In this document: positions 35,371 to 44,566 of the stretch, piece after piece
Numbering within the stretch: the stretch's first letter is position 1
Layout: every line of letters begins with the position of its first letter
Assembly: GCF_005937885.2 (NCBI RefSeq)
Contig: NZ_CP042176.1
Span: 3,281,501 to 3,345,500 of the forward strand
DNA: 64,000 bases
From: Bradyrhizobium sp. KBS0727
GTDB taxonomy: Bacteria; Pseudomonadota; Alphaproteobacteria; Rhizobiales; Xanthobacteraceae
Direction: 5' to 3'
Made by a program: the position numbers and the translations under genes
Notes under the pieces: model-generated
Seen by the model: the letters and a program-made list of their open reading frames with translations, nothing else
The model's database searches: none
Told to the model about the DNA's origin: nothing

Positions 35371-35387
35371 CGTCCCGTAACGGGACG
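35371..35387. terminator. Hairpin after gatB
   Basis: CGTCCCG-TAA-CGGGACG is a perfect 7-bp stem directly behind the gatB stop. There is no T-run, so terminator function is uncertain; the 3' arm is also the first part of the following repeat array. Confidence 0.35.
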
Positions 35388-35471
35388 ACTTCGTCGTTAC
35401 TCGGTGCGACTTCGTCGTCACCTCGGGCGCGACTTGGTCGTCGCCGAGTACGAGTTCGTCGTCGCCGAATG
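35387..35471. repeat. Degenerate tandem array, GACTTCGTCGT units
   Basis: Four adjacent units of 20-23 bp begin GACTTCGTCGT, GACTTCGTCGT, GACTTGGTCGT and GAGTTCGTCGT, with diverging 3' parts (mostly C, T, G and A near CTCGG/GCCGAG). No spacer structure and no coding frame with a recognisable product were found. Confidence 0.75.
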
Positions 35472-35996
35472 TCGCGATCGATGCACGCGAGCGTGCGTCG
35501 TTCGTTCGCACGATCCAAAATCCATCGTCGCGACCGGAAACGCGTCTCCGAATCGGTTGTCGCGATTCGTCCGAAAATTCGGTTTTGGCGAGCGCGGGTG
35601 AGACGCCGGCGCCGTGACCACAAAAATTTTTTTATTGCCAAAAATTGCGACTCAGAGTCCACGCCGACGGCTTTTTCGCAGCGTCGCCGAGTCGCGACGA
35701 CATCGAACATGCGTCGATCGTTGTCGGTACGAATTCAAGAAACATCTGCGGCACAGGCGCTTCCTTCAATATTGACAAATGCCGATGTCGGCCGCTGCGG
35801 CACTTTTTGCATCGACATGTGAACGTGTTGTGGTGTCGCCGTTGGTGATGCCTCGCGCGCTCCCGGATCGCTGCGTCAACACTTCCTTAAGCGGGACGCT
35901 GTTTTTTTGAGTGTGTTGGTGTATTCGGGATGTAGTGCATCTCGATTCCCGAGTGCACGCAGCGATTAAGCCATCTCACGACATTAGGAGGGCAAC
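35472..35996. other. Gene-free region upstream of lysine-rich peptide
   Basis: I see no supported gene. The segment is rich in CG-centred short words (CGTCG, TCGCGA), has an A/T-rich stretch near 35625-35645, and an Ala/Lys-gene leader with T7 near 35906. It could hold the promoter of the 30-residue peptide gene. Confidence 0.4.
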
Positions 35997-36089
35997 ATGG
36001 CCAAGAAAGCTAAGAAGGCGAAGAAGGCGAAGAGCGCAGTGAAGAAGACTGCGAAGAAGACCCGCAAGGTCGCCAAGAAGAAGAAGTAA
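35997..36089 (+). CDS. 30-residue lysine-rich histone H1-like peptide
   Basis: A strong ribosome site TAGGAGGG (35985-35992) precedes the ATG. The peptide is 30 residues, about half lysine, built of AKKAKK/VKKTAKK-type units, so it is strongly basic and likely to bind nucleic acid. It resembles the tails of bacterial H1-like proteins and the TopA tail in this window. Biological role unknown. A weak GCCGGC hairpin follows at 36108-36127. Confidence 0.65.
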   Translation: MAKKAKKAKKAKSAVKKTAKKTRKVAKKKK

Positions 36090-36385
36090 CTTCTGCTTCT
36101 AAAAATTGCCGGCGGCTTGATGCCGGCACGTCACACGAGCCCTCTGGACTAATCGCGGGACAAAATCCCGAGACGACATCCGAAGGCTCTGGTCGACGAA
36201 AGAGGGTGTCGGCGAGACATCAGGTCAAACGGCTGGATCGTATTTCGAAAGAGTTCGCTCTCTCAAAAACGGTCCGGCAGAAGAAACAGGTTTTCTTCGT
36301 TCGGTGCGGATCTTCCGGTCCGCAATTTCGCCGGGCCCAAAGCCCGGACTGAAATCTGGTCCTGACGTGTTCGCCGACGCCCTCG
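36090..36385. other. Non-coding region with short hairpins
   Basis: No gene is supported. Short stems occur (GCGGGACAAAATCCCG near 36154, CCGGGCCCAAAGCCCGG near 36333), without T-runs. Confidence 0.4.
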
Positions 36386-36507
36386 TTCCCCGGAACGTCT
36401 TCGTTCCCCGGGACGTCTCCGTTCCCTGGAGCGTCTTCGTTTCCCCGAACGTTCGGTTTCCCGGAACGTCTCGTTTCCAGGAACGCGTGTTTCCCGGAAC
36501 GTCTTCA
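36386..36507. repeat. Tandem array of seven near-palindromic units
   Basis: Seven consecutive units of 16-18 bp have the consensus GTTTCCCGGAACGTCTTC. The core GTTCCCGGAAC is self-complementary, so each unit can form a small hairpin or bind a dimeric protein. Units vary at one to four positions. The array lies inside long open frames on both strands that show only repeat-like translations. Confidence 0.8.
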
Positions 36508-37008
36508 AGCCCGCGCTTCCGGCGCCTGGCTTTGTCTCTTCCAGACTCATCCTCGATCGTTCGCAAGACGCAGGCCGATGGCTCCGCCGATCAATGGCGG
36601 CGCTTGTCACGGCGCGATGGAATTGCCTTTCAACCAGCGTTTCGAATCGCTGTTGCTCGACAACGCCGAGTCGCCGGCCTGTGCCGCCAAGTAACCGCAC
36701 GATGTTGGCGCAATGGTTATCGTTGTGCCAAGCGGCAGGGTAAACCGAACTTCACGATCTACGACTTATCGCTGCGGGACAGGCACTTCTGCGATTTCGT
36801 GATCGGCCGTGCGACGCGCGCGTTTACACCCCGTTCATCGCGATACTTAAACTGCCCTTCAAATTTGATCGGTCATGATGATCCCAACAAGCCGGCAAAC
36901 GGCAAGCGCACGACGACAAGATCATGCGCCGGAATAACGGGACGTTTTGACAGTGGACAGGGGCCGCGCTCGGGGGAGGGCGGCCAACAACAAAAACAGG
37001 AGACGGGG
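36508..37008. other. Gene-free region before Sel1-like gene
   Basis: The open frame 36304-37275 crosses this stretch, but its upstream part has no recognisable protein pattern; only the segment from 37009 is supported. No RNA gene was recognised. Confidence 0.4.
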
Positions 37009-37275
37009 ATGTTTCAGGGGCACTTTGATCTGGAGACTGCAACGCCGGTGGAAGCCACCGCTATCCCGGACGTGCTGTTCGAGCGCGGCCTTTACTGGGC
37101 GAGCGGTCGTTCCGGCGTCGTCAATCTCGTTGCGGCCCACAAATGGTTCAATCTCGCAGCTCTGAAGGGGCGCCCTGATGCGATCTCCATGCGCCGCGAG
37201 GTCGCCGAGATGATGTCGGATGCCGAGATCGCCGCGGCTCAGCGCGAGGCGCGCGCCTGGATCACCACGCACTAA
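37009..37275 (+). CDS. Sel1-repeat-like small protein
   Basis: The protein has 88 residues from ATG 37009, preceded by AGGAGAC. The middle (LYWASGRSGVVNLVAAHKWF, NLAALKGRPDA) matches one Sel1-like repeat, and the end (MMSDAEIAAAQREARAW) is the usual capping helix. Sel1 repeats mediate protein contacts. Its TAA falls on the first bases of a dispersed repeat (copy B). The longer upstream frame is rejected because it runs through the tandem array. Confidence 0.75.
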   Translation: MFQGHFDLETATPVEATAIPDVLFERGLYWASGRSGVVNLVAAHKWFNLAALKGRPDAISMRREVAEMMSDAEIAAAQREARAWITTH

Positions 37276-37403
37276 AGCGTTTTCCAGCGAAGCATGCCCT
37301 CGGACTTGATCCGCGGGTGGAAACCGGTTCGCTTCAAGAAACCGCGTCAAATCAAAAATCTGGAGCCCCGTTCCGATTCCATCGGATCGGAAAACGGCTC
37401 TAG
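37273..37403 (+). repeat. Dispersed repeat, copy B (full length)
   Basis: It begins TAAAGCGTTTTCCAGCGAAG, includes CCTCGGACTTGATCCGCGGG, then AAACCGCGTCAAA and a hairpin-like module TTCCGATTCCATCGGATCGGAA. It is the same family as 8117-8175, 40453-40582 (inverted) and 61511-61605. Its first bases form the stop codon of the Sel1-like gene. Confidence 0.85.
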
Positions 37404-37602
37404 AAAGCTGGCGCCGGTTCGACGAAACCAGCCGTCTGACAGTGGCAGACGGCCGCTCGCGCGCAATTTTGCCCGGGTGGCCTTGTCGCTGGCCGCCGGA
37501 TCGCTCCCTTCCGCCATTCCCAACGATTTCGTAAACAAAATCAGTTGGCGCCCGCCTTCCGGTTTGACCCTTCCAGTCGATTCGAGTCATAAGACCGGCA
37601 CC

Positions 37603-37694
37603 GGAGAGGTGGCCGAGTGGCTGAAGGCAGCGCTTTGCTAAAGCGCCATACGGCGAAAGTTGTATCAAGGGTTCGAATCCCTTCCTCTCCGCCA
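37603..37694 (+). tRNA. tRNA-Ser (GCT)
   Basis: The acceptor arms GGAGAGG (37603-37609) and CCTCTCC (37684-37690) pair perfectly, followed by discriminator G and an encoded CCA. The anticodon arm GCGCT-TTGCTAA-AGCGC gives anticodon GCT, reading AGC/AGU serine codons. A long variable arm and T-arm GGTTCGAATCC are present. The length of 92 nt is typical of type II tRNA. Confidence 0.97.
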
Positions 37695-38728
37695 CTCCCG
37701 AACATCAGCAAGCAACGCCGTTCCGAGGCGTGAACGTTGCGATAGCCCGGCATTGCTTGTTCCGAATGCCCGCGCCACGAAAACGGCCGCATGTCTTCCG
37801 CAACGAGCCGCAATACCGGGGAGTTGGACCGGATGCGGTTCCCTCAAAACGCATCTTTTATGACAGCTGCGAAATGCCAGATGCGAAGTGACATTCATCC
37901 AGGGCACGCTTCATCCGTGGAAACGTCGGAACACCGCGAAGCCCTGTTTTTATAGGGTAAGCGGTGATTTCGGTGTGGCGTTGACGCCGTTTGCGTGGCG
38001 CTTCGGCGATCGTGCCTTCGATTCGATCTCGCGCGGTCCCGGCACGGTCATCGAACCGCATTTCGATCCAGCGAAGATGACGGCCTTGTCGTTTTACCGG
38101 CGGTCCGCCGGATCATTGACGACCGTCGCGATCGCTGGCCGGAATTGGGCAAGAAATGGGCAGGAAATGGCAGCCTGCCGGCCGTCATTAGTACCGGTGC
38201 CCCAGGCCGGACGAGGGACCAGCCCGACCACGCCAGCTTCAGCGACCGCGTCGCCTTTATAATGGGTGATGATTTGGGGGGTCAGATTCGGGGTTTTGGA
38301 GCTCTTCGATTCGACGCGATCAGCGCCCCAGAAGGAGAAGCCGCCTGATCGCTGTCCGCGGCCGCTATTCACGCGCCAAATGGAACTATCAAAAAATAAC
38401 GAATAATAACAATATCTTGCGAGGAAAGCTCGATCACGACTGCGTGTTATTTGTGCAACACCCATCGGAAAAGGGGCGGCATCAGGGTGTTGAGAGCGGT
38501 TCCTTTGTTGCGTGTGCAGGAGTCCTCGGTAATTGTGATGACGCGACGGAGGGGGGCATCCCGAGGTCGTCCCGTTAGGTGGTTCGCTTAAGTCCCTCGC
38601 GTGATGCGGGAGTGTCCGAAGGCGCGAAGCGACTAAGCGGGTTTCAGGGGATTAAGGGAACCAACCTTAGGGTGTCTGACACCCGGCGGATCCGGAACCT
38701 TCCCTACAGAGCAACTTGGAGGTTTAAC
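37695..38728. other. About 1 kb without a supported gene
   Basis: Short open frames occur but none has a ribosome site plus recognisable product. The part from about 38480 is probably the promoter and long leader of the porin gene. A tRNA followed by gene-poor DNA could be a former integration site, but I found no duplicate of the tRNA 3' end. Confidence 0.45.
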
Positions 38729-40324
38729 ATGAAGATGGTTAAGAGCCTTATTCTCGGCTCAGCGGCGGGTCTCATCGCCATGAGTGGAGCTCAGGCTGCC
38801 GATCTTCCCGTCAAGGCCAAAGCGGTCGAGTACGTGAGGATCTGCTCCCTGTACGGTGCTGGTTTCTTCTACATTCCCGGCACTGACACCTGCATCAAGC
38901 TGGGTGGTTACCTGCGCGTCGACACCACGTTCAACGGCAGCATCTACGACCAGCCGGCGTGGTCGGGCGATCTCGGCCAGGGCAATCGCTTCCGCGATTA
39001 CTTCGCCGCTCGTTCCCGTATGGCGCTGACGGTTGATACCCGCACCGCGACTGAATATGGCGTTGTCCGCACCTTCGGTCAGGCCGACTTCCAGTTCACG
39101 ACCCAGGGCAACAACTCGGTCAACCCGGCCGTGTTCACCGGTTCTCCGGCTGCCGGCACCAACACCAGCCTGCTGAATCAGCCCGGCGAAGGTTATGTCG
39201 CCGTCGAAATGGCGTTCATCCAGTTCGCTGGTTTCACCTTCGGTAAGTCGGCTTCGGCCTATGCCACTCCTTGGCATGGTTATCCAGGCAACAACACGTC
39301 GTTTCTCCTCGGCGGTCATGACACCGTCACCGGCGTGAACAACATCCAGTACACCGCGCAGTTCGGCAACGGCGTGTCGGCCACCATCGGTCTCGATGAT
39401 CCGACCGTGTTCAACCGTACCGTTGTTGGCAACCTGACTCTCGGCCTCACCTCGACCGGTGGTATCGCCAACACCTACGCGGGCACGCATGCTCCCGACG
39501 TCGTTGGTAACATTCGCGTCGACCAGGCTTGGGGTCTGTTCCAGATTTCGGGCGCGCTGCATGAAGTCAGCGGTTCCTACAACGTCCTGAACACCACTCC
39601 TGCTGCTGCTGGCCAGGTTGGCGTAGCGGGTGGTACTTCGACGGCATTGTCGGAAATCAACGGCCACCCCGACACCAAGTGGGGCGGATCGGTGATGGCT
39701 GCGTTGCAGATCAAGAACATCCCGACCGGTGCAGGCGACGACTTCAAGATCGACGCAAGCTGGGCCAAGGGTGACACGAAGAACGTGATCTCCACCAGCG
39801 CAGCTTCGCCGACCTTCACGATGTTCAGCGGCACGGGCCGTCCCGGTGCTTATCAGAGCATTGGCTTCGGTGCGACGACGGACGCCGTCTTCCTTCCGGC
39901 ATTCGCCGGTGGTGACGGATCCTTGCATCTGACGACCGCTTACGGTGTTCGTGGCGCGTTCAACCACAACTGGGATCCGTACTGGTCGACCAGCCTGTTC
40001 GGCAGCTACTCGGCGGTTCGCTATGACGGCACTGCGGCGGCCAACATTTGCGCGGCCTACACTGGCGCTGCGATTGCCAGAGGCGGCGTGAGCGCGGATT
40101 ACACCTGTAATCCGAACTACAATGTCGCGCAGGTCGGCGTGGTTACCCGTTGGACTCCCGTCAAGAACCTGACGTTCTCGGCTGAAGTCATGGGCTTCTT
40201 CCTCGATCAGAAGTTCACGGGCGCTGCTGTCTTGGGCCCGACGGCTCCGAAGCCGGTCGCGGTCTACGAGTTCAAGGACCAGAGCACCGTGTCCTTCAAC
40301 GTTCGCGCTCAGCGTAACTTCTGA
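38729..40324 (+). CDS. Outer-membrane porin (Porin_2 family)
   Basis: The protein has 531 residues from ATG 38729, preceded by TTGGAGG. The signal peptide MKMVKSLILGSAAGLIAMS...AQA is followed by mature ADLPVKAKAVEYVRICSLYG, a start shared by rhizobial porins; FFYIPGTDTCIKLGGYLRVD is the family signature and the two cysteines are conserved. The C-terminus ends FNVRAQRNF, with the terminal Phe needed for outer-membrane assembly. Codon use appears strongly biased (abundant protein). A strong terminator follows. Confidence 0.95.
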   Translation: MKMVKSLILGSAAGLIAMSGAQAADLPVKAKAVEYVRICSLYGAGFFYIPGTDTCIKLGGYLRVDTTFNGSIYDQPAWSGDLGQGNRFRDYFAARSRMALTVDTRTATEYGVVRTFGQADFQFTTQGNNSVNPAVFTGSPAAGTNTSLLNQPGEGYVAVEMAFIQFAGFTFGKSASAYATPWHGYPGNNTSFLLGGHDTVTGVNNIQYTAQFGNGVSATIGLDDPTVFNRTVVGNLTLGLTSTGGIANTYAGTHAPDVVGNIRVDQAWGLFQISGALHEVSGSYNVLNTTPAAAGQVGVAGGTSTALSEINGHPDTKWGGSVMAALQIKNIPTGAGDDFKIDASWAKGDTKNVISTSAASPTFTMFSGTGRPGAYQSIGFGATTDAVFLPAFAGGDGSLHLTTAYGVRGAFNHNWDPYWSTSLFGSYSAVRYDGTAAANICAAYTGAAIARGGVSADYTCNPNYNVAQVGVVTRWTPVKNLTFSAEVMGFFLDQKFTGAAVLGPTAPKPVAVYEFKDQSTVSFNVRAQRNF

Positions 40325-40352
40325 TCTCGATCGTCTGATACTCCTCTAAAAG

Positions 40353-40384
40353 AACCCCCGGCAGGAAGCTGCCGGGGGTTTTTC
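40353..40384 (+). terminator. Rho-independent terminator of porin gene
   Basis: A 10-bp perfect stem (CCCCCGGCAG 40355-40364 with CTGCCGGGGG 40369-40378, GAAG loop) is followed by TTTTTC. It lies 28 bp after the porin stop. Confidence 0.93.
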
Positions 40385-40452
40385 TTGGGTTTTTTCTTGG
40401 CCTGATCGCATCGCCAGGCCATCCGGCCCAATCGTCGTCGTGGTTGGCCCAA

Positions 40453-40582
40453 GAGCCTTATCGGTTCTGATTGAATCAGAACCGGGCTCTACTTCGTGTT
40501 TTGACGCGTTTTCTTTACGCGAACCGGCGTCCACCCACGGATCAAGTCCGAGGGCATGCTTCGCTCGAAAACGCTTTAGCTC
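40453..40582 (-). repeat. Dispersed repeat, copy C (full length, inverted)
   Basis: On the minus strand it reads TAAAGCGTTTTCGAGCGAAG, CCTCGGACTTGATCCGTGGG, GAAAACGCGTCAAA and then the hairpin GGTTCTGATTGAATCAGAACC. It is closest to copy B. It fills most of the gap between porin and lytic transglycosylase genes. Confidence 0.85.
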
Positions 40583-40705
40583 CAACCAGAGCGGCTCAAC
40601 GGGAGCCCGGCGATCAATCGGGTCACCATGGCTATCGGGTTTTCCGGATAAAATGGTCGGCGCTCCGCGCCTGATGCGGGCCAGGGAGGCCCGGTGGCGC
40701 GATCG

Positions 40706-42919
40706 CTATTCGACGCTGCCGCGGTGCAGGTCGGCTTCAATCTGGAGTCTCGTCCCGCCGCCGAACCGTGCGCGGTAGACCTGCAGGTTCTCCATGATCC
40801 GCTGCACATAGTTCCGCGTCTCGGAGAACGGGATCTGTTCGACCCAGTCGACGGCGTCGACCTTGGGATCGCGCGGATCGCCATAACGTTCGACCCATTT
40901 TCTAACGCTGCCGCGGCCGGCATTGTAGCCGGCGAAAGTCATGATGTAGGAGCCGCGATAGTCCTCGAGCAGGCCGCCGAGCTCGGCCGCGCCGAGCGTG
41001 GCATTGTAGACCGGGTCGGTCTTCATCCGGCTGAGGTCGAAGCTGACGCCGGCGCGCTTGCAGACGTAGCGTCCGGCATCCGGGGTCACCTGCATCAGGC
41101 CGTAGGCCTGGGCCGGCGATACCACCGCCTGGTTGAAGGCGCTTTCCTGCCGGGCGATCGCGTAGACGACGCTGGGTTCGACTTCCGGACCGATCTGCCG
41201 GAACGCCGGAATCCCGTTGACGGGGTAGGCGTAGTGGTCGAACGGCAGCCCGCGATTGAGCGCGGCCTTGCCGAGCAGCAGCATCCCGCGCGCGTCGTTG
41301 TTGCGCGCGGTGAGTTCGGCCAGGCCCACCACGGCGTCGGGATCGCCGTTCTCGCCCATGTCGGCGAAAATCGGGATCGCGATTTCGCGCTCGTCGAGCT
41401 CATAGAGCAATTGCACCGCGCGCACGATCTCCAGCCGTTCGACGCCGCGGCCGCGGCCGGTCGGGGCGCCGTTCAATTCGAGCTGCGGCAGGCCGAGCTT
41501 GGCGCGCGCCAGCTGGCCATAATAGCTGGTCGATTGCTCGGCGGCGCGGCCGTAAGCGGCGCGGGCTTCCTGTGCGCGGCCGGCGGCTTCCGCCGCGCGG
41601 CCTTGCCAATAGCCGGCGCGTGCCAGCGCGGTCGGGTTGACGCTGCCGACGCCGATGCGGGCGAAATGCTGCGCGGCCACCGACGGATCGTTCAGGAAGC
41701 GCAGCGCGATCCATCCGGCGGTGAATTCCTGCTCGGTCTTGTAGATATCGCGCGACGGCAGCGCTGCGTCCCGCGCAATCAGATAGGCGGTGCGGTGCTC
41801 GCCGACGTCGAGCATCTTGCGCGACAGCAGCCTTCGTTCGATCCACCATTCGTCGAGATTGTGCAGGCGGCTCGGATCCTTCGGCGCGCTCAGCATCAAT
41901 TGCGCGGCCTCGGCGAATTTCTCCTCGCGGCGAAGCAGCTGGATTTTCGCGAACAGGTAGCCGGTATCGCCGCGCAATTCGCTCGGCACCGCCTCGAGCA
42001 GCGCCCTGGCGTTGGAGGCCTTCCGGTTCGAGGCGATGCGTGCCTTGGCGAGCGCGACATGGCCGGAACCCAGCCGCTTCGCCGCGCGCATGCCGCCGGC
42101 TTCCTGCTCGGTGCCGTAGAGCAAGGTGTCCATCCGCGCCTTGTGATCGCCCGCCGTCAGCAGCGCGCCGAACAGGTCGAGCGCCGTGCTCTCGGTATCT
42201 TCCGTCATGCCGTCGCCGCGCCAGGCCTCGCGCACCAGGCGTTCGGCATTGGCGCGGTCGCCGCGCCCGATCATCACCCGCGCCAGCGCGAAGCGGCCCT
42301 TGGCCGATACCGGCGATTCGTTTTCAAACCAGGACCAGACGGTGGCGTCGTCGCGATGGTCGTCCCAAAGTGCGGCCTCGATGCGCCGTCGCAGGAATGT
42401 CTGCGATGGCCAGCTCGGATTGGCTGATACGAAGGCGCGATAGCGCTCGACGGAAGCGCCGTTGTCGTCGCTGCGCAGGATCAGCCATTCCGCGAGCTTG
42501 CGGGCGACCGGATCCGAGATCACGGCTTGCGCCTGCGCGGCATCCGAAGGCTTGTGCTTGCGCACGAGCTCGATGACGTTCTCCAGCGCGTCCTTGTCGG
42601 ATTGCGGCGTCGACGAGGTCGCGGCGACCGCTGCCGGCGTCACCAGCTTTCGCGGTGGCGGCAGGGCGGCATGCTGGCGCGTCGCCGGTGCCAACGAAGG
42701 CGTGGCTGAAGGTGCGGCTGCCGGGGCAGGGGCGGCGGCGGTATTCGTCGCGCCCGGCTGCTTGGGAGTGGCGCTGCGGGCGATCGGCCGCGGCTTCGGC
42801 AAGGGAACTTTCGGCTTCGCCCAGGCCTCGACCGAGAGCGCGGACAGGCCGACAGCCAGCGCCAGACTTGTCGCCAGTGCGGTCGATCGCAATGCGGCTG
42901 CGCGGGCGGAAGGGATCAC
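40706..42919 (-). CDS. Soluble lytic murein transglycosylase (Slt-type)
   Basis: This periplasmic enzyme cleaves peptidoglycan glycan strands to 1,6-anhydro products. GTG 42919 has a good ribosome site (GAGGAAA) and gives 737 residues beginning with a signal peptide (MIPSARAAALRSTALATSL...), which I prefer to TTG 42949. A Pro/Ala-rich linker is followed by a long alpha-helical U-shaped region and the C-terminal SLT domain with catalytic Glu592 of the longer numbering/Glu in ARQESAFN, then SPAQAYGLMQVTPDAG and FAGYNAGRGSVRKW. No operon partners; dapA is divergent. Confidence 0.92.
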   Translation of the reverse strand: MIPSARAAALRSTALATSLALAVGLSALSVEAWAKPKVPLPKPRPIARSATPKQPGATNTAAAPAPAAAPSATPSLAPATRQHAALPPPRKLVTPAAVAATSSTPQSDKDALENVIELVRKHKPSDAAQAQAVISDPVARKLAEWLILRSDDNGASVERYRAFVSANPSWPSQTFLRRRIEAALWDDHRDDATVWSWFENESPVSAKGRFALARVMIGRGDRANAERLVREAWRGDGMTEDTESTALDLFGALLTAGDHKARMDTLLYGTEQEAGGMRAAKRLGSGHVALAKARIASNRKASNARALLEAVPSELRGDTGYLFAKIQLLRREEKFAEAAQLMLSAPKDPSRLHNLDEWWIERRLLSRKMLDVGEHRTAYLIARDAALPSRDIYKTEQEFTAGWIALRFLNDPSVAAQHFARIGVGSVNPTALARAGYWQGRAAEAAGRAQEARAAYGRAAEQSTSYYGQLARAKLGLPQLELNGAPTGRGRGVERLEIVRAVQLLYELDEREIAIPIFADMGENGDPDAVVGLAELTARNNDARGMLLLGKAALNRGLPFDHYAYPVNGIPAFRQIGPEVEPSVVYAIARQESAFNQAVVSPAQAYGLMQVTPDAGRYVCKRAGVSFDLSRMKTDPVYNATLGAAELGGLLEDYRGSYIMTFAGYNAGRGSVRKWVERYGDPRDPKVDAVDWVEQIPFSETRNYVQRIMENLQVYRARFGGGTRLQIEADLHRGSVE

Positions 42920-42949
42920 GGCTTTCCTCTGCGGCGGCGAATCATTCAA

Positions 42950-43213
42950 TCGCTCAAGCCTTAGGTCTATTTGATTGAATATGTGGACAAAATGATAAAA
43001 ACGTCGCGGCGGTGCCTGTTTGCGCCATCACCACGGCAAAATCGCGGCCATGGCGTTGCGGCCTGAAGTGGTCCCGGGTTGAGGTCGGGAAAGGACCTCA
43101 AAACGATGCGCCAGGCGACTTTACGGAACGGCCTTTCGCCTGATCGCCGGACCCGGTATGAATTGAAATCCCATCATCGGTCGCGCCGTATCTGAAGCGT
43201 TTGGAGGAAGTCG
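42950..43213. promoter_or_regulatory. Divergent promoter region, slt / dapA
   Basis: This 264-bp gap holds the promoters of the two divergent genes. The part next to the transglycosylase is A/T-richer (around 42965-43000). No operator-like repeat was recognised. Confidence 0.4.
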
Positions 43214-44104
43214 ATGGCAGCCAAGACAAATTTCCGGGGCTCCTTCACCGCCTTGGTCACGCCATTCAAGAACGGCTCGCTCGACGAGGCGGCCTTCCGC
43301 GGCCTGGTGAGCTGGCAGATCGAGCAGGGGTCGCACGGTCTCGTTCCCGTCGGCACCACCGGAGAGAGCCCGACCCTCAGCCATGATGAGCATCACAGGG
43401 TGGTCGAAATGTGCATCGATGAGGCGAAGGGTCGCGTTCCCGTGATCGCCGGCGCCGGCTCGAACTCGACCCGCGAAGCCGTCGATCTGGCTGTCCACGC
43501 GGAGAAAGCCGGCGCCGATGCCGTGCTGGTGGTGACGCCGTATTACAACAAGCCCACCCAGGAAGGGATGTATCAGCACTTCAAGGCGGTGAATGACGCG
43601 ATCGGCATCCCGATCATCATCTACAACATCCCGCCGCGCTCCGTTGTCGACATGTCCGTGGAGACCATGACCCGGCTGTTCGAACTGAAGAACATCGCCG
43701 GCGTCAAGGACGCCACCGCCAATCTCGCCCGCGTCTCGCAGCAGCGCCACGCGATGGGGCCGGATTTCATCCAGCTTTCCGGCGAGGACATGACGGCGCT
43801 GGCCTATATGGCCGCCGGTGGACATGGTTGCATCTCGGTCGTCGCCAACGTGGCGCCGAAGCTGTGCGCCGATCTGATGTCCGCGGTCCTCAAGGGCGAT
43901 TACGCCACCGGACTGAAAATTCAGGACCGGCTGGTACCGCTGCATGATGCGATCTTCAAGGAGCCGGGCCTTGCCGGGGCCAAGCATGGCCTCAAGCTCT
44001 TGGGGCGGCTGGACGAAGAAGTGCGCCTGCCGCTGATGACGGTGACGCCGCCAACCGGCGCGGTGATCCGCGACGCCATGGTGCATGCCGGCCTGATCAA
44101 CTAA
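43214..44104 (+). CDS. dapA: 4-Hydroxy-tetrahydrodipicolinate synthase
   Basis: DapA condenses pyruvate with aspartate semialdehyde at the branch to lysine and diaminopimelate. It has 296 residues: [15 protein letters not shown], Tyr137 in IIYNIPPRS, and Schiff-base Lys165 in GVKDAT; these correspond to Tyr133 and Lys161 of E. coli. [11 protein letters not shown] is the other family signature. It heads a probable dapA-mscL-smpB run on the plus strand. Confidence 0.97.
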   Translation: MAAKTNFRGSFTALVTPFKNGSLDEAAFRGLVSWQIEQGSHGLVPVGTTGESPTLSHDEHHRVVEMCIDEAKGRVPVIAGAGSNSTREAVDLAVHAEKAGADAVLVVTPYYNKPTQEGMYQHFKAVNDAIGIPIIIYNIPPRSVVDMSVETMTRLFELKNIAGVKDATANLARVSQQRHAMGPDFIQLSGEDMTALAYMAAGGHGCISVVANVAPKLCADLMSAVLKGDYATGLKIQDRLVPLHDAIFKEPGLAGAKHGLKLLGRLDEEVRLPLMTVTPPTGAVIRDAMVHAGLIN

Positions 44105-44148
44105 GGCGGCCGCTCGCTTCGCCCGTTGAACGAAAAAGGGAATCGATC

Positions 44149-44565
44149 ATGCTGAAGGAGTTCCGCGACTTCGCGATGAAGGGCAACGTGGTTGACCTCG
44201 CGGTCGGCGTCATCATCGGCGTGGCCTTCGGCGCGATCGTGACCTCGCTGGTCGGCGATATCATCATGCCGGTGATAGGTGCGATCACCGGCGGGCTCGA
44301 TTTCTCGAACTATTTCACCGGGCTTTCCGCGAAGGTCACGGCAACCAATCTGGCCGAGGCCAAAAAGCAGGGCGCCGTCTTGGCTTGGGGCAATTTCCTC
44401 ACGCTGACGATCAATTTCATCATCATCGCCTTTGCGCTGTTCATGGTCATTCGCGGCATGAACAAGTTGAAGCGGAAGGATGAAGCGAAACCTGCCGAGC
44501 CGCCGAAGCCGTCGGCCGAGGTGGTGCTGCTGACCGAGATCCGCGATCTCCTCAAGAAGGCTTGA
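44149..44565 (+). CDS. mscL: Large-conductance mechanosensitive channel
   Basis: MscL opens under membrane tension to release solutes during hypoosmotic shock. The protein has 138 residues: [24 protein letters not shown] is the N-terminal helix and first transmembrane segment, and [22 protein letters not shown] the second. A charged helix rich in Lys/Pro/Glu ends the protein. The stop is one base before the smpB GTG. Confidence 0.96.
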   Translation: MLKEFRDFAMKGNVVDLAVGVIIGVAFGAIVTSLVGDIIMPVIGAITGGLDFSNYFTGLSAKVTATNLAEAKKQGAVLAWGNFLTLTINFIIIAFALFMVIRGMNKLKRKDEAKPAEPPKPSAEVVLLTEIRDLLKKA

Positions 44566-44566
44566 T

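Noticed and set aside
35387-35471. CRISPR array
   Set aside because: Only four degenerate units without spacers.
36386-36507. CRISPR array
   Set aside because: Units of 16-18 bp are directly adjacent, have no spacers and vary; no cas gene is present.
36304-37275. Single long gene of 323 codons
   Set aside because: Its first two thirds translate a tandem DNA repeat and anonymous sequence; only the part from 37009 has a ribosome site and family pattern.
37603-38728. Integrated element at tRNA-Ser
   Set aside because: No duplicate of the tRNA 3' end and no integrase were found in the window.
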